Origin: Paenibacillus sp.
GTDB lineage: Bacteria; Bacillota; Bacilli; Paenibacillales; NBRC-103111
DNA length: 64,000 nt
Assembly: GCA_031180825.1 (NCBI GenBank)
Contig: JAPSLM010000007.1
Span: 62,001-126,000 of the forward strand
Direction of reading: 5' to 3'
Position numbers and translations under genes: made by a program. The notes beneath the pieces were generated by a model, which had not been told where the DNA came from, did not search any database, and saw only the letters and a program-made list of their open reading frames with translations. Shown piece by piece: positions 8,522-20,332 of the stretch; position 1 is the first letter of the stretch, and every line of letters begins with the position of its first letter.

Positions 8522-9052
8522 CTATAATAGGGCCGCTTCCTTCAAATGAATCCTGTAGCTCTTTACAAGCGTGTCGCCGTTGCGCATATCCTTGTCGAAG
8601 GCGCGCTCGAAGCCTAAACGCTCATACAATTTGACCGCGGACTCCATCATGTCCGACGTATGTAAATGCAGCGTAGCCGCCCCTAACGCGAGCAAGCGCC
8701 TGGCGCTTTCTTTAATTAACAGCGTCGCAATTCCCCGGCCTCTCACGGCCGGCGAAACGGACAGAAAGCGGATAATCGGCGATTGTATCCCAAGCTCCGG
8801 CATCCCGTAAGCGGCTTCGGAGGACAAGAACAGCTGCACGCTGCCGACCACCTTCCCCGCCAGCTCGGCGACAAGCCTGGCCGCGGGACCGTCTCCGTCG
8901 ACGGAGGCCCGGATCGATTCCCGGTACGGCTCCCACCGGTCCGGAGGCAGCATCGTCCGGTACTGCTCATAAGCCTCCAGCATGACCGCGAGAATCGATT
9001 CCCGGTCAAGCTCCGTCGCATCGCGAATCCGAATGTTATCCGAGCTCCCCAT
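8522..9052 (-). CDS. GNAT family N-acetyltransferase
   Basis: A 176-residue single-domain GNAT enzyme. The acetyl-CoA pyrophosphate-binding motif RGRGIATLLIKE (about residues 105-116) follows the beta-4 strand IIRFLSVSPAVRG, and the C-terminal motif has the usual KLYERLGFE. The substrate is not predictable. A GGTGAGG ribosome site precedes the ATG. It has its own terminator and no obvious operon partner. Confidence 0.85.
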   Translation of the reverse strand: MGSSDNIRIRDATELDRESILAVMLEAYEQYRTMLPPDRWEPYRESIRASVDGDGPAARLVAELAGKVVGSVQLFLSSEAAYGMPELGIQSPIIRFLSVSPAVRGRGIATLLIKESARRLLALGAATLHLHTSDMMESAVKLYERLGFERAFDKDMRNGDTLVKSYRIHLKEAALL

Positions 9053-9224
9053 AGCGCCTCACCCGTTTTCCTTAAGCTCCATCCGATGCGCCGGTTTGCA
9101 GCGAATCAATTTCCACTAAACACATCGGATATGTTGTATTTTTTTCACTGTATCATTCGGGCGGTTATGGCGTCAAGGTCCGGTTCATTGACATTTTCAA
9201 TCGAAACCATAGAAAAGTTCGATC

Positions 9225-9872
9225 CTACGGCTGCAAATTTCCCCATGTCTCATGATAGATCAGATCCTGCAAGGAACGGCGCTTCTCCCATTGAGCCGTC
9301 TCCAGAATCGGCTTCTCCGGGTAATTCTCCGTATACCCGACCGACAGCAGCGCGACCGGCTCGATATGCGGCGGAATGCCCAGAATCTCGCGCACGTCGT
9401 TTTTCTTATAAAAGCTTACCCATCCCATAGCAAGCCCTTCCACACAGGCGGCCAGCCACATATTTTGGATCGCGCAGGCGACGGATAGCACGTCGGTCTC
9501 GGGAATCGAATTCCGGCCGAGCACGTGGGCGCCTCCCCGGGTAGGATCGCATGTAATGCAGATCGTCAGCGGCGCTTGCTTCAGCCCTTCCACCTTAAGG
9601 CCTAAGAATTGATCCTGACGCTGGCCTTCGTAATGGATCGCCAGCGCTCTTCTTTCCTTGTCCGCGGCCCAGGCCAGCCGCTCTTTCAGCGGCTGCGAAG
9701 TCACCAGAATAAAGTTCCAAGGCTGCATGAAACCGACGGACGGCGCATGGTGGCCGGCGTGAAGCACGTTCGTCACCGCTTCCTCCGGAATCGGGTCCGG
9801 CAGGAAAGAACGGACATCCCTTCTCGTATAGATGACCTTGTACAAAGCTTCCTTTTCCTGCTCCGTAAACAT
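9225..9872 (-). CDS. bluB: 5,6-dimethylbenzimidazole synthase
   Basis: A 215-residue nitroreductase-fold protein. BluB cannibalises FMNH2 with oxygen to give 5,6-dimethylbenzimidazole, the lower ligand of cobalamin. BluB-specific segments are visible: APSVGFMQPWNFI (about 45-57), LKVEGLKQAPL, VLGRNSIPETD and CAIQNMWLAACVEGLAMGWVS. These distinguish it from general nitroreductases. It starts only 19 bases after the stop of thiC on the same strand with GGGAGGGAT as ribosome site, so it is probably co-transcribed with thiC and hence under the TPP riboswitch. No other cobalamin gene is in the window. Confidence 0.88.
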   Translation of the reverse strand: MFTEQEKEALYKVIYTRRDVRSFLPDPIPEEAVTNVLHAGHHAPSVGFMQPWNFILVTSQPLKERLAWAADKERRALAIHYEGQRQDQFLGLKVEGLKQAPLTICITCDPTRGGAHVLGRNSIPETDVLSVACAIQNMWLAACVEGLAMGWVSFYKKNDVREILGIPPHIEPVALLSVGYTENYPEKPILETAQWEKRRSLQDLIYHETWGNLQP

Positions 9873-9891
9873 ACGATCCCTCCCAGGGCGA

Positions 9892-11870
<1,979 letters not shown>

Positions 11871-11932
11871 TGAAGTTGTCAGTACAAGAATAACCTGTGG
11901 ACCGATAAAAATCAACAGGAAAACTAAATTTT

Positions 11933-12802
11933 CTAAAAAGCCGGGACGACTGCCACGCCGTATTTGTCTTCGATAAACTTCTTCACCTCCGGCGTCGTCA
12001 AAGCGGCATCGAGCTTCTTCACCTCGTCCCGTATCTCGTCTCCCTTTCGCACGACGATGACATTGGCGTAAGGCGATTTCGAATCTTCCCGGAACAAAGC
12101 CGATTTCGGATCGATTTTGGCTTCCAGCACGAGGTTCGTATTGATAATCGCGCCTTCCAGATCGGGGAGCGACCGGGGCAACGTTGCAGAATCGGCTTCG
12201 ACGAATTTCAGCTTTTTCGGATTGTCCGCGATGTCCTTGGGCGTCGCTTCATACGTCGTCAGGCCGTCCTTGAGCTTGATCAGCCCCTGCTGCTGCAGCA
12301 GCACCAGCGCGCGGTATTCGTTGGAAGGGTTGTCTGGAATGCCGATGCGCGCCCCTTCCTTGATCTCGTCCTTGGATTTCAGCTTGCTCGAATAGAAGCC
12401 GATAGGCTCCACGTGAACCTTAGTCGTGACGGCAAAATCATAGCCCTTCTCGCCCTTGACCGAATCCAGATAAGGAACGTGCTGGAAGTAGTTCGCATCG
12501 ATCTGCTTGTCTTTCAGCGCAGGGTTCAGCTGTCCTTCGTCGTCAAAGACAACCACCTCGAGGTTGACCCCCTGCTCCTTCAGCTTCGGCTTGACGAAGT
12601 TCAAAATTTCCGCATGCGGCACGGCGGCCGCCCCGATTTTCAGCGTCGTTTCTTTCGCCGGCTTTCCCCCGCCTCCGGCATCGCCTTGCGCCGCAGATTT
12701 CGCGTCCGGGGCCTGCGCGGTGCCGCCCGAAGCGCAGCCCGAAGCAATAGCCCCGAACATAACCAAGATGGCAGCAAGAGAGAAAATACCTTTTTTGCCC
12801 AT
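11933..12802 (-). CDS. metQ: MetQ-type substrate-binding lipoprotein
   Basis: A 289-residue lipoprotein with signal peptide and lipobox IASGC, then a Lipoprotein_9/NlpA domain (TTLKIGAAAVPHAEIL, ANYFQHVPYLD). In the D-methionine type ABC systems it binds methionine or related sulfur amino acids outside the membrane. I took the ATG at 12800-12802 over a GTG two codons earlier because AGGGTG is then properly spaced. It is the last gene of metN-metI-metQ. The Ala/Gly/Lys-rich stretch after the lipobox is a linker. Substrate identity (methionine or another sulfur compound) is inferred from family only. Confidence 0.88.
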   Translation of the reverse strand: MGKKGIFSLAAILVMFGAIASGCASGGTAQAPDAKSAAQGDAGGGGKPAKETTLKIGAAAVPHAEILNFVKPKLKEQGVNLEVVVFDDEGQLNPALKDKQIDANYFQHVPYLDSVKGEKGYDFAVTTKVHVEPIGFYSSKLKSKDEIKEGARIGIPDNPSNEYRALVLLQQQGLIKLKDGLTTYEATPKDIADNPKKLKFVEADSATLPRSLPDLEGAIINTNLVLEAKIDPKSALFREDSKSPYANVIVVRKGDEIRDEVKKLDAALTTPEVKKFIEDKYGVAVVPAF

Positions 12803-12877
12803 ATCCACACCCTGCTTTCTATTATTGAAATGATGTGACGAAAACCCGCCGTTCCTTCACAACGCCATGTTCGCACT

Positions 12878-13546
12878 CTAATCCGGCTTGTATCGCTTTT
12901 TGTTGATCGATTTGGCGATGTAGTCGCCCGACCATTGGATGACCTGTACCAATACGATGATGATCAGGACGGTCGCGATCAGGATGTCCTCGCGAAACCG
13001 TTGGTAGCCGAAGCGTATGGCCAGGCTGCCCAGACCGCCCGCCCCGATCGCGCCGGCCACGGCGGTGAATTCCGTAATCGCAATGACCGCAATCGTCATC
13101 GCACGGACAAGCGCCGGCAGCGCTTCGGGAATCAGCACCCTGAAAATAATCGTGAACGGCGAGGCGCCGACCGCTTTGGCGGCCTCGATCTTGCCCGCGC
13201 TCACTTCCTTGAGCGAATTCTCGATCACCCGGCCCAGGAAGGGCGCCGCGCCGATCGAGAGCGAGACGATCGCGGCCGTCGGACCGAGCGAGGTGCCGAC
13301 GATCAGCCTGGAGAGGGGCAGCAGCAGAATGATCAGAATGATGAAGGGCAGCGAACGGACGCTGTTGATGGCCGTACCGATGATTTTGTGCAGCAGCGGC
13401 GCTTCGAGAATGCCGCCCCTCTCCGTAACGACAAGCGTAATGCCCAGCGCAATGCCGAGAACGAGGGCGAAGACGGAAGACCAGAGCACCATGTAGACCG
13501 TCTCCCCAAGTCCCTGCAGCAGCAGCTCGATCAGATCGTCTCTCAT
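12878..13546 (-). CDS. metI: MetI-type ABC transporter permease
   Basis: A 222-residue permease with five hydrophobic segments and the EAA-loop segment [20 protein letters not shown], which contacts the ATPase. The start ATG overlaps the metN stop in an ATGA junction (13543-13546), showing translational coupling. Length and motif match MetI of methionine importers. The gene is followed 75 bases later by metQ. Confidence 0.9.
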   Translation of the reverse strand: MRDDLIELLLQGLGETVYMVLWSSVFALVLGIALGITLVVTERGGILEAPLLHKIIGTAINSVRSLPFIILIILLLPLSRLIVGTSLGPTAAIVSLSIGAAPFLGRVIENSLKEVSAGKIEAAKAVGASPFTIIFRVLIPEALPALVRAMTIAVIAITEFTAVAGAIGAGGLGSLAIRFGYQRFREDILIATVLIIIVLVQVIQWSGDYIAKSINKKRYKPD

Positions 13547-14328
13547 ATTCCCGCTCCCGTTCCTTCCATCACATACCGCCTCTCGCGGTAATGCTCCAGA
13601 ATGCGGACGAATCTCCGCGCCGTATCGCTCTCGGGATTCAGGAACAGCTTGTCGACCGGTCCGGTCTCGACGATTCGACCGCTCTCGATCACCGCCATGC
13701 TGCGGCATATATGCTGCAGCACGTCGAGCTCATGCGTGATCAGGACGACGGTCAGCTTAAGCTGGCGGTTAATGTCCCTCAGCAGCTCCAGAATGGAGTA
13801 GGTCGTCTGCGGATCGAGCGCCGACGTCGCTTCGTCGCTGAGCAGCACGTCGGGCTCGTTCACGAGCGCTCTTGCGATGCCGACCCGCTGCTTCTGGCCG
13901 CCGCTGAGCTGCGACGGATAGGCGTTCTCTTTATCGCCAAGACCGACCAGATCCAGAATTTCCCGGACCCGCCCGCGGATGTGCGCTTTCGGATGCCCGG
14001 CGACCTGCAGAGGAAACGCGACGTTCTGGTATACCGTCTTCGCGTCCAGCAAATTGAACTGCTGAAAAATCATTCCGATTTTTTGCCGGGCCAGCCGCAG
14101 CTCCTTCCCGCTCAGCTCCGTAATGACCGTGCCCTCGATCTCGATGCTGCCGGCATCCGGCTCCTCCAACCGGTTGAGGCAGCGGATCAATGTCGATTTG
14201 CCCGCGCCGCTGAAACCGATAATGCCGAAGATATCCCCCTTTTCGATCCGCAAGCTGACGTTCTGAAGTGCAGGAAATGCGCCTGACGGCGTTTTGTACG
14301 ATTTGCTAACATTGCGAATAACGATCAT
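13543..14328 (-). CDS. metN: MetN-type ABC transporter ATPase lacking the C-terminal regulatory domain
   Basis: A 261-residue ATPase with Walker [10 protein letters not shown], signature LSGGQKQR, and a Walker B in which the usual DEATSALD is intact. MetN proteins of Bacillus and E. coli are about 340 residues because of a C-terminal NIL/ACT domain that binds methionine and inhibits transport. Here the chain ends about 20 residues after the ABC core, so that domain is absent. The ATG at 14326-14328 has AGGTGAAGGA in front. A leader terminator and a good promoter lie upstream. The missing domain suggests no trans-inhibition by methionine, or a different substrate. Confidence 0.87.
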   Translation of the reverse strand: MIVIRNVSKSYKTPSGAFPALQNVSLRIEKGDIFGIIGFSGAGKSTLIRCLNRLEEPDAGSIEIEGTVITELSGKELRLARQKIGMIFQQFNLLDAKTVYQNVAFPLQVAGHPKAHIRGRVREILDLVGLGDKENAYPSQLSGGQKQRVGIARALVNEPDVLLSDEATSALDPQTTYSILELLRDINRQLKLTVVLITHELDVLQHICRSMAVIESGRIVETGPVDKLFLNPESDTARRFVRILEHYRERRYVMEGTGAGI

Positions 14329-14360
14329 TCCTTCACCTGCTTCTCGGGATAAAAATAAAA

Positions 14361-14405
14361 AAACCAAGCGTTCCCCGAGGTCATAGCTCCGGGGAAGCTT
14401 AGTTT
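14361..14405 (-). terminator. Leader terminator upstream of metN
   Basis: On the minus strand AAACTAAGC..TTCCCCGGA pairs with CTCGGGGAACGCTTGGTTT around a short loop and is followed by a T-rich run, 23 bases before the metN ribosome site. It lies downstream of the candidate promoter and so acts as an attenuator. I do not recognise an S-box or T-box in the leader. An inverted repeat CCAGTCCACTGG lies next to it. Confidence 0.8.
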
Positions 14406-14477
14406 CCAGTGGACTGGTCAACTAATTGTACAAGTTGCTGCCGATCAATTCCGACTATACCGATTACATTTATTTAA

Positions 14478-14507
14478 TTTAAAGGATGAACCGGGCGATG
14501 TCAACCA
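14478..14507 (-). promoter_or_regulatory. Candidate promoter of metNIQ
   Basis: On the minus strand TTGACA (14502-14507) is followed after about 17 bases by TAAATT. It points toward metN and would place the start of the transcript some 140 bases before the gene, leaving room for the leader terminator. Confidence 0.55.
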
Positions 14508-14541
14508 TTTTTAACGCGGAATTACCGCGGAAATGGAGGAA

Positions 14542-14570
14542 TTGACGGGTTTACAAGATCATGTTAAATT
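14542..14570 (+). promoter_or_regulatory. Promoter of the flavin monooxygenase gene
   Basis: TTGACG (14542-14547), a 17-base spacer, and TAAATT (14565-14570) lie 50 bases before the coding start. This is back to back with the metNIQ promoter. Confidence 0.6.
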
Positions 14571-14619
14571 ATAACAAATTAAACACATTGATTAACTCGG
14601 ATATATGGAGGTATGACCT

Positions 14620-15969
14620 GTGACCCGCAAAAGACAAATCAAACTGTCCGCCTATTTGGTCGGCACCGGCATGCATGTCGCTTCTTGGCGGCATCCCGAA
14701 GCCCAGCCGGACGCAAGTATCGACATCGATTATTACAAGCGTCTCGCACAGCTCGCCGAGCGCGGAAAATTCGATATCGCCTTTATCGCCGACAGCCTCG
14801 CGATCAACGAAGCGTCCCATCCGAATATTTTGAACCGCTACGAACCGATCACGCTCATTACCGCGCTGGCGGGCGCCACTTCGAAGATCGGCGTCGTCGC
14901 CACCGCCTCGACCTCGTACATCGAGCCGTTCAATCTTGCCCGCCTCTTCATGTCGGCCGATCATATCAGCAAAGGCCGGGTCGGCTGGAATATCGTCACG
15001 ACCCGGGACTTGTCCGGAAATACGGCGCTCAACTTCGGAGGCAAAGAGCACTACGAGCATTCGCTGCGCTATAAGCGCGCGGAGGAATTCCTCGAAGTCG
15101 TCAAGGGACTATGGGATTCGTGGGAGGACGACGCTTTTGTCCGAGACCAAGCGACCGGGCGGTTTTTCGACCCGAATAAGCTGCACCGCATCAACCACCA
15201 TGGCGAGTTTTTCGCCGTACAAGGTCCGCTCAACATCGGCCGGTCCCCCCAGGGCCACCCTGTCCTCGTGCAAGCCGGCAATTCCGAAGCCGGACAAAGC
15301 TTTGCCGCAAGCACGGCGGAGATCGTATTTTCCATCAAATACGATATCGGCGATGCGAAGCAATTTTACCGTTCCTTCAAAAGCAAGGTCGCCGCTGCGG
15401 GAAGGTCGGCCGACGACGTATATATTTTGCAGGGCATCTCTCCGGTCATCGCCGAAACGGAGGAAGCGGCGATGCGGAAGCTGAAGCAGCTGGAATCCTA
15501 CATTACCGAGGAGAAGGGCATCGGCTTCTTGTCCGACTATTTCAAAAGCGTCGATTTTACGGGAGCCACCCTCGACTCGAGGGCGGCCGACTTCGGACTG
15601 GACCGGCTGCCGGAAACGAAATCCGATTACATCAAGCACCGGCCCGTCATTGCGAGGGAAAACCCTACGCTGCGGGAGGTGTATTCCTTGCTGACCGGTT
15701 CGTTCAGCAGCGGGCATTTCGTCGGCACGCCGGAGAAAATTGCCGATACGCTCGAAACCTGGTTTACGGAAAGAGCCGCCGACGGCTTTATGCTGATGGC
15801 TCCCCTGCTTCCGGCTGGCTTGGAGGATTTCGTGGAGCACGTCGTCCCCCTGCTGCAGCAAAGAAGGCTGTTCCGTACGGAATACGAGGGCGGCACGCTG
15901 AGAGACCATTTTCACCTGCCGAAGCCGCAGAACCGGTTCGCTGTCCGAGCGGAGCAGGCGCAGCTTTAG
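14620..15969 (+). CDS. NtaA/SnaA/DszA-type FMN-dependent monooxygenase
   Basis: A 449-residue luciferase-like monooxygenase. Family markers include LSAYLVGTGMHVASWRHP at the N terminus, YEPITLITALAGATSKIG, and GRVGWNIVTT. Members use reduced FMN from a partner reductase to attack nitrilotriacetate, dibenzothiophene sulfone, or other sulfur and nitrogen compounds. GGAGGT lies eight bases before the GTG. An ATG seven bases earlier is in another frame. It is divergent from metNIQ, which supports a role in scavenging an organosulfur compound. The substrate is not known. Confidence 0.88.
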   Translation: MTRKRQIKLSAYLVGTGMHVASWRHPEAQPDASIDIDYYKRLAQLAERGKFDIAFIADSLAINEASHPNILNRYEPITLITALAGATSKIGVVATASTSYIEPFNLARLFMSADHISKGRVGWNIVTTRDLSGNTALNFGGKEHYEHSLRYKRAEEFLEVVKGLWDSWEDDAFVRDQATGRFFDPNKLHRINHHGEFFAVQGPLNIGRSPQGHPVLVQAGNSEAGQSFAASTAEIVFSIKYDIGDAKQFYRSFKSKVAAAGRSADDVYILQGISPVIAETEEAAMRKLKQLESYITEEKGIGFLSDYFKSVDFTGATLDSRAADFGLDRLPETKSDYIKHRPVIARENPTLREVYSLLTGSFSSGHFVGTPEKIADTLETWFTERAADGFMLMAPLLPAGLEDFVEHVVPLLQQRRLFRTEYEGGTLRDHFHLPKPQNRFAVRAEQAQL

Positions 15970-15985
15970 CTTGCATGAATGACAA

Positions 15986-16027
15986 AAAGACCGGCCTCCT
16001 TCACCCTGCGAAGGAGTTCCGGTCTTT
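15986..16027. terminator. Bidirectional terminator
   Basis: AAAGACCGG and CCGGTCTTT with an inner CTTC/GAAG pair form a stem just after the monooxygenase stop. T and A runs on the two sides allow it to end both that gene and the convergent kinase gene. Confidence 0.85.
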
Positions 16028-16077
16028 CGTCGGAAGGGAGGACAGCCGCCGTCTTTCCGGACGAGAAGACCTTCCGT

Positions 16078-16731
16078 TTACATTTGCAACACGCTGAGCT
16101 TATGGTTCACCTGCTCGACCAGCTTCCGCGCGTCTTCTTGATTGTTCACCACGTCGGTCCGGTCCATATCGACGATTAGCACGTCGGACAGCTTGTAATA
16201 GTTCATCAGCCACTCGTCGTACCCTTTCCACAAATACCGGTAATACTCGACAAGCGATTCGTCCTGCTCGAAATCGCGTCCGCGCAGCGATATGCGCCGC
16301 AGCACCGTCTCGAACGAGCCTTTCAAATACACCATCAGATCGGGAGCTTTCTTCGGCAGCTCCTCCAGCTCTTCCAGCATATTGTTCGCAAGGTTCTCGT
16401 ACACTTGAAACTCCAGATCGTTGATGCGTCCGAGCTCGCGGTTTACTTTTGCAAAATACCAGTCTTCGTAGATGCTCCGGTCCAACACGTTCCGGTCGCT
16501 CCGCAGCGCCTTCTTAATCGATTTAAACCGGCTGTCCAGAAAGTACAGCTGAAGTAAAAACGGGTACCGGCGCTTCTCGATCTCTTCCTTCGATGCCGTA
16601 TAGAAAAGCGGCAAAATCGGATTATCGTCCACGCTCTCGTAAAATACTTCCGATCCAAGCTCCCGCCCGAGCAATTCGGCTACGGATGTTTTCCCCAGAC
16701 CGATCATCCCCCCGACAACAATCACTGACAT
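16078..16731 (-). CDS. Deoxynucleoside kinase (dAK/dGK family)
   Basis: A 217-residue kinase that phosphorylates deoxynucleosides for the salvage pathway. The P-loop GGMIGLGKT (residues 7-15), the E-rich segment YESVDDNPIL, and the DRS motif LDRSIYEDWYFAK are all visible. Bacillus has a pair of adjacent genes (dgk and dck), while here only one occurs. AAGGAGAAAGGGG precedes the ATG. Whether it prefers deoxyadenosine/deoxycytidine or deoxyguanosine cannot be decided. Confidence 0.88.
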   Translation of the reverse strand: MSVIVVGGMIGLGKTSVAELLGRELGSEVFYESVDDNPILPLFYTASKEEIEKRRYPFLLQLYFLDSRFKSIKKALRSDRNVLDRSIYEDWYFAKVNRELGRINDLEFQVYENLANNMLEELEELPKKAPDLMVYLKGSFETVLRRISLRGRDFEQDESLVEYYRYLWKGYDEWLMNYYKLSDVLIVDMDRTDVVNNQEDARKLVEQVNHKLSVLQM

Positions 16732-16880
16732 TGTCCCCTTTCTCCTTATGCCGCTTCCGAGAAGCTTATCTTTTTATCAATGCGCGTTCATGGTTTAAAA
16801 ACAACTGCTCTATTATAGCAGGAACGCCCGGTTTTGTCTCAAATAACGATCAACGGCCGCACGTTCGCATCCAAAGAAAA

Positions 16881-16901
16881 AAGCGGTCATGGCGACCGCT
16901 T
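16881..16901 (-). terminator. Terminator after pepF
   Basis: On the minus strand AAGCGGTCGC and GACCGCTT pair over a three-base loop followed by TTTTTTCTTT, eight bases after the pepF stop. Confidence 0.88.
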
Positions 16902-16908
16902 CCGTAGC

Positions 16909-18705
<1,797 letters not shown>

Positions 18706-18902
18706 CCAAGGGAACCCCTTTCGGATAAAAGTATATGGAAGCGGAGAGTCATGCGAAAAAGTGCGTACTTCCTTTTTATTCTACAAATGGTCAATTCACC
18801 CTTCCGAGAACCCGCGCTTCGGTTCTGCAACCGCTCAACCGGGGATAGCGATGAAAACGGCGCAGAAGAAATCTGCAAACCGATCCGCTTTGATGAAAAA
18901 AA

Positions 18903-19442
18903 TCAACGAACATCCAACGCGTACAGCGCATTTATAATTTTCTCCACATTATGCGTCAGGGAATGCACATCCGTATGAATGGTCAATTCCGCATGCTCCG
19001 GGGGCTCGTAGGCATCGGATATACCGGTAAAATTCGGAATAAGCCCAAGCCGCGCTTTGGCGTACAGACCTTTGACGTCCCGCCTCTCGCATACCTCCAG
19101 CGGACATTCGACATAAATTTCCATAAACCGGGACAGCACCGATCTCGCATAAGCTCTCATGCTGCGGTACGGCGTGATGGCCGACACGAGCACGATTGCG
19201 CCGCTGTCGGCATGCGCTTTGGCGAGCTCGACGATCCGGCGTATATGCTCAAGCCGGTCGGCCGGTGCAAAGCCCAAATCGCTGGACAGCGTCTTGCGCA
19301 GCTCGTCCCCGTCCAGCCATTCGACCCGGCGTCCCTGTTCGCGCAGAACGGATGCCGCCTCCCGCGCGGTCGTCGTTTTCCCCGAGCCGGACAGCCCGGT
19401 AAACCAAAGGACGGCGCCTTCCCTTTCGTTTAAAGACCGCAT
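18903..19442 (-). CDS. cysC: Adenylylsulfate kinase-like protein at the end of the STM4011-4015-type operon
   Basis: A 179-residue kinase of the CysC family. P-loop GLSGSGKTT (16-24), WLDGDELRKTLSSDLGF, RLEHIRRIVELA and SAITPYR match APS kinases. CysC makes PAPS from adenylylsulfate. No sulfate adenylyltransferase gene is adjacent, so its usual substrate is not made locally. GGAAGGAGG precedes the ATG, which overlaps the end of the upstream radical SAM gene by 13 bases. That tight coupling ties it to the operon. It could supply PAPS for sulfation or phosphorylate a pathway intermediate. Both are inferences. Confidence 0.88.
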   Translation of the reverse strand: MRSLNEREGAVLWFTGLSGSGKTTTAREAASVLREQGRRVEWLDGDELRKTLSSDLGFAPADRLEHIRRIVELAKAHADSGAIVLVSAITPYRSMRAYARSVLSRFMEIYVECPLEVCERRDVKGLYAKARLGLIPNFTGISDAYEPPEHAELTIHTDVHSLTHNVEKIINALYALDVR

Positions 19443-20332
19443 GGCGACGCCTCCTTCCCGGCATACTGCCCATCTGAACTGGGAATTCGCTCCAATATTC
19501 CTTTTCCGTAAATCGACTCCATAGCCAGCTCGGGCATATGTACGTATCCGATGTAACAGCCGCACGTTTTCATCCGGCACGGTCTCTCCGCGGACAATCG
19601 TTCCAAGCCGTCGCGATACAGGTTCCCGATCACTCCCCGGTCCTTATAGCAGCGCTTGACCAGCCCCGAGCCCGTCACGAAAAACACGCGGCTTCCCGTG
19701 GCGCAGGGCTTCCCCATGCTGTCATAATCCCGCGCGTTCCACTCGAAATAAGGGTCGATCTCGCGAAAGGCCGCCATCTCCTCGGCCGAATAGTACGCCG
19801 GCTGGTCCTTGTAGGCGTTCACCCACAAGTAAACCTCCTGGGGCAGCGCACGGCGCAGCGAACGGATCGGCTCCAGATAGCTTTTGATCCCGACGGAGCC
19901 GACGCTGAAAGAAATCCCTCTGTCGTAAAGCTGTGCGCACTGGGCGAGAAACGACGCTTCGCTCGTTTGACCGGGATGATACGTGACCCAAAACGCTGCC
20001 TTTTCTTTGTTCAGCCCGCTTGTCCAATCCAGCTTGACGGACAAGTTCGTCTGGATCGCCACTTTGTCGACGTGCTCCAGATGGGACAGCTCCGTTAACG
20101 CCTCGCGGTACCACCGGTGAACCAGCGCCTCGCCGTACGGATTGAAGAAGAGGGACAGACGTCTGCCGTCCGCCCCCTGCTCCCGCACCCATGCCACAAA
20201 CCGCTCCAGCTGCGCCTTGTCCTTCGCCAGCGTCTCGCGGCTGTCCGTCGTTTTGCTGAACGGGCAATACGGACAATCGTAGTTGCAGGAGGACAGCGCG
20301 CCCCGGTAATACAGCGTCGTGCTTACACGCAT
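19430..20332 (-). CDS. STM4011-family radical SAM protein
   Basis: A 300-residue radical SAM protein. The cluster motif CNYDCPYC (CX3CX2C) begins at about residue 17 and is followed by FSKTTDSRETLAKD. Three further cysteines sit near the C terminus (CRMKTCGCYIGY), suggesting a second metal site or an auxiliary cluster. The sequence matches the family I know by the Salmonella locus name STM4011, for which I know no reaction. The ATG lies inside the last codons of the upstream STM4012-like gene, an overlap of ten bases, so the two are translated together. Confidence 0.88.
   Translation of the reverse strand: MRVSTTLYYRGALSSCNYDCPYCPFSKTTDSRETLAKDKAQLERFVAWVREQGADGRRLSLFFNPYGEALVHRWYREALTELSHLEHVDKVAIQTNLSVKLDWTSGLNKEKAAFWVTYHPGQTSEASFLAQCAQLYDRGISFSVGSVGIKSYLEPIRSLRRALPQEVYLWVNAYKDQPAYYSAEEMAAFREIDPYFEWNARDYDSMGKPCATGSRVFFVTGSGLVKRCYKDRGVIGNLYRDGLERLSAERPCRMKTCGCYIGYVHMPELAMESIYGKGILERIPSSDGQYAGKEASPCGL

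Noticed and set aside
14361..14470. S-box (SAM) riboswitch before metN
   Set aside because: The terminator is there but the conserved aptamer segments are not visible.
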